The translations under genes and the position numbers were made by a program. This document shows, piece after piece, positions 6,352 through 13,041 of a stretch of 29,064 nt of DNA; position 1 is the first letter of the stretch, and each line of letters starts with the position of its first letter. Source of the stretch: CAZVEE01 sp964625525 (lineage in GTDB: Bacteria > Pseudomonadota > Alphaproteobacteria > JAJFIK01); the NCBI GenBank assembly GCA_964625525.1, contig CAZVEE010000042.1, positions 1-29,064 of the forward strand, in the 5' to 3' direction. The notes under the pieces were generated by a model, which saw only the letters and a program-made list of their open reading frames with translations, searched no databases and was not told where the DNA came from.

Positions 6352-7755
6352 ATGCAACTTTTCAGCGATCAGGGTATCGGCATTGTTCTGCTGGTGTCCC
6401 TGCTCTTGCTTATTGGCCTGGTTCTGGCGCGCAATGCGCCCTTTATCATTATCGGGCGTATTGTCAGCTTTATCTTCCGGCCGATCACGTGGTTGCTCCG
6501 GCGCATGCGGCTGTTGCCGAGCGTCACCGGGATGAAGCCGTCGACGGTGGGGCCGAGTGCGTTCGCGATTCTGTCGCGCGCCGCGCGCGAACAGACCGAG
6601 ACCGAGAAAGCGCTCGGCGACGATTTCGACCACGAGCAAAGTCATATCCGCCAGCGCGGTTCGTTTTTCCAGTGGGTGCAAGTGATCGTGGGCTACATCC
6701 AGATCACAGAAACGCTCAATGAAGAAATCGAAAATAAATATTTCGAGTCAGCAGAAGATTTTTTCAAAAGCAAAGTGCCGGTAAACACGGATCCACAGAG
6801 TCTCTATGAGGATATCGAGGGGGGAATATCGATCACCTACTTTAAAAGTAGTGACGCTGGCGCCTATTTCCTGCTCAATGAGATGCAAAAATCAATCAAT
6901 AATAACGTCTGGAAACTGACTGTCACTTACTCTGCGCTGATCTCAACGGTTTTCATTTTGAACTTTTTCATTGTGCAGGGGACGTGGATCGACTTCACCT
7001 ATCTGTTTGGCGTGGCCGCTGGCAGCCCACTTTTCGACTATGCCACGTTCACGGTGGACGGGGACGAGGCGGCGAAGCGCGAATACTTTAATCAGGCCAT
7101 GTTTGGCGTTTTCTCCTGCTTTGTGGCGGCGCTCATTATGTGGCTGCTCTATGGCATTGAGTATATTCCCTATCAGCGCAATAACAGTCGAGAACTGAAC
7201 AACTTCGTCACCCGCTATTTCGCCCGCCTGACCGACCACTACAATCGCCTGGTCGCCAAGGCCAAGTCGGTGACGATCGGGAATATCACCAACCCCAAAG
7301 AACTCGCCACCATGGCACAGCGCTATCACAAGATGATCTTGTGGATCGCCATGCGCTCCTTCTTTATCGAAGGTTTTATCCGGAACATTATGTTCCAGAT
7401 CCGGCGAGATACAGGCTATTATCTGTTCTTTGTGCCGCTGTTCTTTGGTCTGGCGCTCTATATAATTTGGGACGTGGCCCATTTCATCGTTGCGCTGATG
7501 CAAAACGATAGCAGCTATATGGAGCAAGTGGGCAGCGCGAGTTGGATCTTCTATGTGTTCTTTGGACTGCTGATCTTGCTTTACATGTATTTCCTCACCA
7601 ACTCGCTTTCAAGCATTGAGGAAGTGAACCAGGACGAGTGGATCGGGTTCGACAATCTCCAGCTTGAAGAAGTGTTGGGCGATGTGGTCGGCAAATATGC
7701 CGAGGACGTGGGCTATTGGAAGAACCGCGTCGGCGGACGCGGGGATGTGGGCTAA
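6352..7755 (+). CDS. Polytopic membrane protein of unknown family
   Basis: 467 aa. Two hydrophobic segments open the protein (about 8-26 and 28-48), followed by a basic patch. A long soluble stretch (about 55-180) is rich in Glu, Phe, Tyr and Asn, with EIENKYFESAEDFF. Further membrane segments lie near 185-207, 250-272, 355-385 (possibly one or two) and 397-417. A basic soluble loop sits at about 275-345 and an acidic C-terminal tail closes the protein. I recognise no family and no catalytic motif. Base composition is visibly more AT-rich than the neighbours, with AAT/AAA/ATT codons common, especially around 6700-7000, which hints at different ancestry. GGGGGACAGG before the ATG can serve as ribosome binding site. 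Convergent with pyrC, 48 bp apart. Confidence 0.85.
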   Translation: MQLFSDQGIGIVLLVSLLLLIGLVLARNAPFIIIGRIVSFIFRPITWLLRRMRLLPSVTGMKPSTVGPSAFAILSRAAREQTETEKALGDDFDHEQSHIRQRGSFFQWVQVIVGYIQITETLNEEIENKYFESAEDFFKSKVPVNTDPQSLYEDIEGGISITYFKSSDAGAYFLLNEMQKSINNNVWKLTVTYSALISTVFILNFFIVQGTWIDFTYLFGVAAGSPLFDYATFTVDGDEAAKREYFNQAMFGVFSCFVAALIMWLLYGIEYIPYQRNNSRELNNFVTRYFARLTDHYNRLVAKAKSVTIGNITNPKELATMAQRYHKMILWIAMRSFFIEGFIRNIMFQIRRDTGYYLFFVPLFFGLALYIIWDVAHFIVALMQNDSSYMEQVGSASWIFYVFFGLLILLYMYFLTNSLSSIEEVNQDEWIGFDNLQLEEVLGDVVGKYAEDVGYWKNRVGGRGDVG

Positions 7756-7803
7756 ACACCCCCGCACCGTGGAGCCGCTCGAGTCGGCTTGCCCGCGTCT
7801 GAT

Positions 7804-9144
7804 TTACAGATCCAGCGTCTCCTGGAAGCGCACGGCCTGACCGCGTGCGGTGCCGTCGACCTGCCCTTCCCACATCACCGTGTGACCGCGAATGATCGTG
7901 CCCTTGGGCCAGCCGGTGACCGTGCGCCCGGCAAACGGCGTCCAGCCACATTTGCTGGCGATCCAGTCATCGGTGATGGTGCGGCTTTCCTTAAGATCCA
8001 CCACGGTGAAATCCGCGTCATAACCGGTCATCATACGGCCCTTGCCGGCGATGCCGAAAATCCGCTGCGGTCCGTGGCAGACCAGATCCACCAGGCGCTC
8101 CAGGCTCAACCGACCAGCGTTCACGTGGTCGAGCATCACCGGCACCAGGGTTTGCACGCCCGGCATGCCGGACGGGGATTTGGGATAAGGATCCGCCTTT
8201 TCCTCCAGCGTGTGCGGGGCGTGGTCCGAGCCCAGCACGTCCACCACGCCCTGATCGAGCCCCCGCCAGATGCCCAGGCGATGGGCCTCTGAGCGCACGG
8301 GCGGGTTCATCTGCGCCCGCGTGCCCAGGCTCTCATACGCTCCAGGCGCCGAAAGCGTCAGGTGCTGGGGGGTCGTTTCCACCGTCGCCACATCGCGATA
8401 CTGGGCCAAGAGATCCATTTCATCGGCCGTCGAGATATGCAGCACATGCACCCGCGCCCCGGTCTCGCGCGCCAGCGCCAAGAGCCGCCGCGTGCATTCG
8501 ATCGCCGCTTCTGCGTCGCGCCATTCGGGATGGGTCAGGACATTGCCCAGTTCCGCCACCTCGCGCCGCTCGCGCAGGCGGAACTCGTCTTCGCTGTGGA
8601 ACGCCGCGCGACGCTTGATGCGCGTGAGCACCGAGCGCACCCCGTCATCATCCGGCAAAAGCAGCGTGCCCGTGGACGAGCCCATGAACACTTTCACCCC
8701 GCAACAGCCGGGCAAACGCTCCAGATCCGGCAGCTCATGGGCGTTTTCCGCCGTGCCGCCCACGAAAAACGCGAAATCGCACCACATGCGATTGGTGGCG
8801 CGGGCGACTTTGTCGGCGAGTGCCTCGGCCGTGGTGGTGGGCGGCTTGGTGTTGGGCATCTCGAAGACGGCCGTCACCCCGCCTATGACCGCCGAAAGGC
8901 TGCCCGTGGCCAGGTCTTCCTTGTGCTCCAGGCCGGGTTCGCGGAAATGCACTTGGGTGTCGATAACGCCAGGCAGCAGATGCAGGCCCGTCAGATCCCG
9001 AACCTCGCCCGCGGACGCGCCGGATAAATCACCCATGGCCGCGATGCGCCCCTCTCGCACGGCCACATCGCCCGTGCCGATGCCATCATGATTGACGAGT
9101 GTCGCGCCTTTGAGAATCAGATCGTACTGGCTGGACTGGATCAT
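7804..9144 (-). CDS. pyrC: Dihydroorotase
   Basis: 446-aa amidohydrolase of the class I dihydroorotase/hydantoinase group, which closes N-carbamoyl-aspartate to dihydroorotate in pyrimidine synthesis. Visible features are PGVIDTQVHFREPG (D62, Q64, H66, R68), FEMPNT, Lys151 in GVKVFMG (candidate carboxylated lysine), His183 (FHSED), His236 (LHIST) and the catalytic Asp307 in GSDHAPHT. The first His of the usual HxH metal motif is Gln here. As far as I recall, this is shared by an alphaproteobacterial subgroup annotated as dihydroorotase. ATG 9144 has AAAGGGG upstream; the frame is open to 9192, but those residues are Arg-rich and unconserved. Divergent from ygfZ with an 80-bp gap. Hydantoinase-like activity is the alternative. 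Confidence 0.88.
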   Translation of the reverse strand: MIQSSQYDLILKGATLVNHDGIGTGDVAVREGRIAAMGDLSGASAGEVRDLTGLHLLPGVIDTQVHFREPGLEHKEDLATGSLSAVIGGVTAVFEMPNTKPPTTTAEALADKVARATNRMWCDFAFFVGGTAENAHELPDLERLPGCCGVKVFMGSSTGTLLLPDDDGVRSVLTRIKRRAAFHSEDEFRLRERREVAELGNVLTHPEWRDAEAAIECTRRLLALARETGARVHVLHISTADEMDLLAQYRDVATVETTPQHLTLSAPGAYESLGTRAQMNPPVRSEAHRLGIWRGLDQGVVDVLGSDHAPHTLEEKADPYPKSPSGMPGVQTLVPVMLDHVNAGRLSLERLVDLVCHGPQRIFGIAGKGRMMTGYDADFTVVDLKESRTITDDWIASKCGWTPFAGRTVTGWPKGTIIRGHTVMWEGQVDGTARGQAVRFQETLDL

Positions 9145-9200
9145 GGCTGCCCCTTTGCTGCGTGCGCCCTTGCGGGCCCGTCCTCGCGGCATTACCTAGC

Positions 9201-9226
9201 ACAGGTCATTAGGAGATACAGGTCAT
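9201..9226 (+). repeat. 9-bp direct repeat flanking the ygfZ ribosome binding site
   Basis: ACAGGTCAT occurs at 9201-9209 and again at 9218-9226, with AGGAG (9211-9215) between them. The second copy ends in the AT of the ygfZ start codon. The spacing is 17 bp. It may be a small duplication or a binding site pair in the pyrC-ygfZ divergent region; chance is also possible. Confidence 0.35.
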
Positions 9227-10130
9227 GGACGATCCTTTTCCCCAATCGCCAGTGCAAGTTGAGCTGGATCAACGCGCGGTCCTGCGCCTGTCGGGGGCGG
9301 ATGCGCGCACGCTCCTCCAGGGGCTTGTGACCAATGATGTGACCCGGGTCAGCGAGACCCAGGCCGTCTATGCGGGCCTGCTCACGCCCCAGGGCAAATT
9401 CCTGTTCGACTTTGTCATGGTCGCGGATGGCGCGGATCTGCTGCTTGAGTGTGCGCGCTCTGAGGCGCCGGCGCTTTTGAAACGCCTGACACTGTATCGT
9501 CTGCGGGCAGACGTTCAATTGCGGGACGCCAGTGAAGACCTGAGCGTATGGTCAGTACCCGGCCAAAGCGACGCTCTGGGGCTCTCCAGCGAGCCGGGCC
9601 ACGGCCGGCGTGAGGGCGCGGCGATCCTGTTCACGGACCCTCGCCTGGCCGCACTTGGTGCCCGGATGATCGCCCCGCGCGGCAGCTTGCCTTTGGATCT
9701 GCCGGCGGATGATCCCGCAGCGTATGACCGGGTGCGCCTTCACCTCGGTGTGCCCGAGGCGCCAACGGATATCGTGCCTGAACGCTCGTTTCCGCTTGAA
9801 TGCAATTTCGAAGATATGCACGGCGTTGATTTCCGCAAAGGCTGTTATGTGGGCCAGGAAGTCACCGCGCGCAGCAAGCACCGCGGCTCGGTGCGCAGCC
9901 GCATCCTGCCCCTTGAGAGCGCGGGACCGGTGCCCGAGCCCGGCACCGCCATTACCGCTGGCGGCAAACCCCTTGGCACGGTCCGGAGCGGGCGCGACAA
10001 TCGCGCCCTGGCGCAACTGCGCATTGACCGCTGGCGTGACGCGCAGGCCGCCGGCGCCGTACCGGAAGCCGACGGCCAGACCCTGACCATCCGTGTGCCG
10101 CCTTGGGTGGCACTGCCTGCGGCCGCCTGA
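9225..10130 (+). CDS. ygfZ: Folate-binding Fe-S cluster assembly/repair protein YgfZ
   Basis: 301-aa GcvT-like protein. The N-terminal part has LSGADARTLLQGLVTNDV and TPQGKFLFDF. The family signature K-G-C-Y-x-G-Q-E is present with Cys207, the residue aligned with the essential cysteine of E. coli YgfZ. The C-terminal barrel region is also present. Known role: folate-dependent maintenance of certain Fe-S enzymes in the cytoplasm. The start is set by AGGAG 9-13 nt upstream. The tag gene follows after 14 bp, so the two are probably one transcription unit. The window also encodes an Fe-S enzyme, NadA, but no direct link can be read from sequence. Confidence 0.92.
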   Translation: MDDPFPQSPVQVELDQRAVLRLSGADARTLLQGLVTNDVTRVSETQAVYAGLLTPQGKFLFDFVMVADGADLLLECARSEAPALLKRLTLYRLRADVQLRDASEDLSVWSVPGQSDALGLSSEPGHGRREGAAILFTDPRLAALGARMIAPRGSLPLDLPADDPAAYDRVRLHLGVPEAPTDIVPERSFPLECNFEDMHGVDFRKGCYVGQEVTARSKHRGSVRSRILPLESAGPVPEPGTAITAGGKPLGTVRSGRDNRALAQLRIDRWRDAQAAGAVPEADGQTLTIRVPPWVALPAAA

Positions 10131-10144
10131 TCTCCGGACCCGTG

Positions 10145-10744
10145 ATGCCTCCTGCTGCTGCCACCACGCGCTGCCCCTGGCCCGGAGATGATCCCCTCTA
10201 TGTGGCCTATCACGACGAGGAATGGGGCGTGCCCGAATGGGATGATCGGGCGTTGTTCGAGAAACTCATCCTGGACGGCTTCCAGGCGGGCCTCGCCTGG
10301 ATCACCATTTTGCGCAAGCGCGAGGGCTTTCGGGCCGCCTTTGAGGGCTTCGACCCGGCCCGTATCGCCCGCTACACAGAGGCGGATGTGGCGCGGCTCC
10401 TCGCTGATCCGGGCATCGTCCGCCATCGCGGCAAGATCGAGGCGACCATCGGCAATGCCCAAGCCTGGTTGCGCCTGATGGAGCGCGATGGGGGATTTTC
10501 CGGTTTTCTGTGGGATTTCGTGGACGGGGATCCGGTGCAGAACCGCTGGACATCCATGGATGAGGTGCCCGCCGAGACACCCATGAGCAAAGCCCTCTCC
10601 AAGGCGTTGAAAGCCGAAGGGTTCAAATTCTGCGGTCCCACCATTGTCTATGCCTTTGCCCAGGCTGTCGGCATGGTGAACGACCATCTGGTCACCTGCC
10701 CGGCCCATGCCCGTGTGGCGGCGCTGGCCAAGAGCCGGCCATGA
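10145..10744 (+). CDS. tag: DNA-3-methyladenine glycosylase I
   Basis: 199 aa, a usual length for Tag. The zinc ligands of the E. coli enzyme are all conserved: Cys10 (RCPW), His23 (YHDEEWG), His181 and Cys185 (NDHLVTC). The HhH-type helical core FQAGLAWITILRKRE is also present. Role: removal of 3-methyladenine from alkylated DNA in base excision repair. ATG 10145 gives the canonical short N-terminus before RCPW; a GTG at 10142 is in another frame. No strong ribosome binding site is visible, and translation may depend on ygfZ, which stops 14 bp upstream. Confidence 0.93.
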   Translation: MPPAAATTRCPWPGDDPLYVAYHDEEWGVPEWDDRALFEKLILDGFQAGLAWITILRKREGFRAAFEGFDPARIARYTEADVARLLADPGIVRHRGKIEATIGNAQAWLRLMERDGGFSGFLWDFVDGDPVQNRWTSMDEVPAETPMSKALSKALKAEGFKFCGPTIVYAFAQAVGMVNDHLVTCPAHARVAALAKSRP

Positions 10745-10750
10745 GCGTAT

Positions 10751-10780
10751 TTGCTCCCCCCCCTGCCCGCGCCGTATAAT
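10751..10780 (+). promoter_or_regulatory. Putative sigma70-type promoter for the FabH-like gene
   Basis: A perfect TATAAT at 10775-10780 lies in the 70-bp gap after tag. TTGCTC at 10751-10756 is 18 bp upstream as a weak -35. The predicted start near 10787 would give a leader of about 28 nt before the GTG at 10815. The intervening C-rich spacer is unusual. Confidence 0.55.
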
Positions 10781-10814
10781 CGCACCCAAGCGACAACAAT
10801 TCCGAGGACTCTTC

Positions 10815-11939
10815 GTGCCCAACGCCATCATCAGCGGAACCGGCCTGTTCACGCCGCCTCACTCGATCAGCAATGAAGAGCTGGTCATCTCGTTCAACAG
10901 CTATGTTGAACGCCATAATGCCGCGCATGCGGATGCCATCGCGCGCGGTGAGATGGAGGCCCTGTCCCCATCGAGCGCGGAGTTCATCGAGAAGGCATCG
11001 GGCATCAAGGCCCGCTATGTGATGAACAAGGACGGCATTCTGGACCCGGACATCATGTGTCCGCGCCTGCCTGAACGCGCCAATGACGCGTTGTCAGTGC
11101 TCGCCGAAATCGGCGTCACCGCCGCGCGCCAAGCCATGGAGCGGGCGCGCAAAGGGCCTGAGGATATCGACGCGGTGCTGGTGGCGTGCTCCAACATGCA
11201 ACGCCCCTATCCGGCCATGGCCTGCGAAATCCAAGACGCGCTTGGCATTCAGGGCTTTGGCTTTGACATGAATGTGGCCTGTTCCTCGGCAACGTTCGGC
11301 ATACAGACAGCCGTGGACTCGGTGCGCTCGGGCAATGCCCGTGCCGTACTGGTCGTCAGCCCGGAAATCTGTTCGGGTCACTTGAATTTCCGTGACCGGG
11401 ACAGCCATTTTATTTTCGGTGATGTGGCCACCGCCGTGGTGGTGGAGCGCCCGGAAACGCATCGGGGCGATGAGGCGTTCGAAATCCTGGGCACGCGGCT
11501 TGCCACCCAATTCTCCAACAATATCCGGAATAATTTCGGCTTCTTGAACCGCACTGCACCAGAGGGCATCGGCCAGCCCGATAAGCTGTTCGTGCAGGAG
11601 GGTCGGCGTGTCTTCAAAGAAGTGGTGCCATGGGTGGCGGAAATGATCGTCACCCATCTGAGCGATCAGGGCATCGCACCAGAGGCCCTGAAGCGGCTAT
11701 GGCTGCACCAGGCCAACATTAATATGAATGAGCTGATCGCTAAGCGGGTGCTGGGCCGCGACGCGCTTAGCCATGAGGCGCCGGTGATCCTGGATGAATA
11801 CGCCAATACCAGTTCAGCGGGCTCGATCATCTGTTTCCACAAATATCGTCACGATCTGGCGCAGGGCGATTTGGGGATTATCTGTTCCTTCGGCGCCGGC
11901 TATTCGGCCGGAAATGTCATTGTGCGGAAAGTCTCCTGA
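10815..11939 (+). CDS. Beta-ketoacyl-ACP synthase III-like enzyme
   Basis: 374-aa thiolase-fold condensing enzyme with the complete FabH triad: Cys156 (NVACSSATFG), His298 (LHQANIN) and Asn331 (EYANTSSAGS). It also ends in the typical FGAGYSAG. It is longer than housekeeping FabH (about 320 aa) because of an N-terminal insertion (about residues 25-70). This resembles FabH-like proteins that use medium-chain acyl-CoA in some pseudomonads; substrate remains inference. The start is GTG 10815, supported by CGAGGA six bases upstream and the canonical PNAIISGTG opening. A longer frame back to 10707 overlaps tag and looks unlike protein. It has its own promoter-like element and converges on the usp gene through paired hairpins. 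Confidence 0.9.
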   Translation: MPNAIISGTGLFTPPHSISNEELVISFNSYVERHNAAHADAIARGEMEALSPSSAEFIEKASGIKARYVMNKDGILDPDIMCPRLPERANDALSVLAEIGVTAARQAMERARKGPEDIDAVLVACSNMQRPYPAMACEIQDALGIQGFGFDMNVACSSATFGIQTAVDSVRSGNARAVLVVSPEICSGHLNFRDRDSHFIFGDVATAVVVERPETHRGDEAFEILGTRLATQFSNNIRNNFGFLNRTAPEGIGQPDKLFVQEGRRVFKEVVPWVAEMIVTHLSDQGIAPEALKRLWLHQANINMNELIAKRVLGRDALSHEAPVILDEYANTSSAGSIICFHKYRHDLAQGDLGIICSFGAGYSAGNVIVRKVS

Positions 11940-11950
11940 CCGCACAATGA
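11917..11950. terminator. 11-bp hairpin over the stop codon of the FabH-like gene
   Basis: TCATTGTGCGG (11917-11927) pairs perfectly with CCGCACAATGA (11940-11950); the 12-nt loop ends in the TGA stop. No T tract follows. Together with the next hairpin it lies exactly between two convergent genes, so a bidirectional termination or RNA 3'-end function is likely. Confidence 0.55.
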
Positions 11951-11961
11951 TCATCTGATGA

Positions 11962-11984
11962 ATGGCGCACGCTCAGTGCGCCAT
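11962..11984. terminator. 9-bp hairpin over the stop codon of the universal stress protein gene
   Basis: ATGGCGCAC (11962-11970) pairs with GTGCGCCAT (11976-11984). The 5-nt loop holds the minus-strand stop codon at 11973-11975. It mirrors the hairpin at 11917-11950: each convergent gene ends inside the loop of its own stem. Confidence 0.5.
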
Positions 11985-12842
11985 CAGCACCGGCAGCGTG
12001 GTATGCGAGAGCACATGCCGCGTGGCGCCGCCCAGCAGCATTTCGCGAATGCGGCTGTGGCCATAGCCGCCGATCACCAACAGGTCGGAACCGGAGCGAT
12101 GCGCCTCATCCAGCAAGGTTTGTCCGATGGGCCGGCCCTGCGGATCCACGATATGCTCCACACTGGAAAGCCCGTGATAGGTGAGATACGCCGCCAGGCT
12201 TTGCGTCAGGCGCGTATCCTTCCGGTCACTGGTGACATTGAGAATGTGGATGCGCTGGGCGCGGGTCAGGAACGGCATGGCCTCACGCACGGAGCGCGCC
12301 GCTTCGGCGCTGCCGTCCCAGCCGATCGTGACCGACTGGCCAATGCTGGCCGGCACGGTGGCGGGCGCGAGCAGGATCGGCCGCCCCCGGCTCATCAGGC
12401 ATTCCTGAAGCGCATCGGCGATGCCATAGGCGCCGTCGTCTTCTTCCTGGTTTTCGAACACCACCAGGTCGCTCAAAATGGCGTGGCTGCCCACGACCCC
12501 GGCAAACGGGCCCATATCATCGGCAAAGGACATGCTGGGCGCGCCGGGTCCGTGGGGCGTGTCGGTGAGGGAGAGGCCATAGGATGCGGCCACATCGGTG
12601 AGCGCCTGGCGGGCGCGCCCTGCGGCCAGGTCCGCCGCCTCGCGCGCGGCGTTGATGATGTCTTGAATGACCGGCCCCGCGACGCCTTCGCCCATGAACG
12701 GCAGGGTTTCGGTTGGGTCCGGGCGCACAAACAGCCCTTCCACATGGGCGTCGAGCGTCCGCGCCACCAGGGCGGAGAGGGCCAAAGCCCCGGAATCCCG
12801 AGGCGTGCCAGTCAGAGGCACGAGCAGTTTGCGAATGGTCAT
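11973..12842 (-). CDS. Universal stress protein, UspA family (tandem domains)
   Basis: 289 aa, the size of two fused Usp domains. The N-terminal half opens with the family strand MTIRKLLVPLTGTP but has lost a clear ATP motif. The C-terminal half begins VTIGWDGSAEAARSV and carries the nucleotide-binding signature G-x2-G-x9-G-(S/T), seen as GGYGHSRIREMLLGGAT, then the final strand LPVLMAH. A cytoplasmic, ATP-binding stress protein is expected; its partner is unknown. AGGAGA precedes the ATG. An FNR/FixK-type palindrome lies about 175 bp upstream of the start, which suggests control by oxygen limitation. Confidence 0.92.
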   Translation of the reverse strand: MTIRKLLVPLTGTPRDSGALALSALVARTLDAHVEGLFVRPDPTETLPFMGEGVAGPVIQDIINAAREAADLAAGRARQALTDVAASYGLSLTDTPHGPGAPSMSFADDMGPFAGVVGSHAILSDLVVFENQEEDDGAYGIADALQECLMSRGRPILLAPATVPASIGQSVTIGWDGSAEAARSVREAMPFLTRAQRIHILNVTSDRKDTRLTQSLAAYLTYHGLSSVEHIVDPQGRPIGQTLLDEAHRSGSDLLVIGGYGHSRIREMLLGGATRHVLSHTTLPVLMAH

Positions 12843-13010
12843 GGGGACATCTCCTGGGCCGGGCAGCTCAGTGAGCCAGGGTTATGGGGCACGAATGATC
12901 CAAGCGCGGCAGTGGCGCGCGGACAGGGTCAGGTTACACCGGTCCATCTCACCAAGTGGTGACGGTCAACAAGACATCAGCCATCGTGTCCCGACATTGA
13001 GCGCATGGCC

Positions 13011-13024
13011 TTGACGCAGGTCAA
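13011..13024 (-). promoter_or_regulatory. FNR/FixK-type binding site upstream of the universal stress protein gene
   Basis: TTGACGCAGGTCAA is a perfect match to TTGAY-N4-RTCAA, the FNR/FixK/Anr class of sites. It lies in the 199-bp gap between the Lon-family gene and usp, in position to activate usp. If its centre sits at -41.5, transcription would start near 12976; a weak -10 (CACGAT, 12988-12983 on the minus strand) fits. No regulator gene is in the window. Confidence 0.45.
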
Positions 13025-13041
13025 CCCCCGCGTGCCAGGCC

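Noticed and set aside
7773..7789. AGCCG/CGGCT inverted repeat between the membrane protein and pyrC
   Set aside because: Only five base pairs and no T tract; cannot be called a terminator with confidence.
9259..9272. FNR-like palindrome TTGAGCTGGATCAA
   Set aside because: It lies inside the ygfZ coding sequence, just after the start codon, with an imperfect fifth base, and no promoter would be served by it.
11958..12962. 334-aa plus-strand frame
   Set aside because: Antisense to the well-supported universal stress protein; no recognisable domain.
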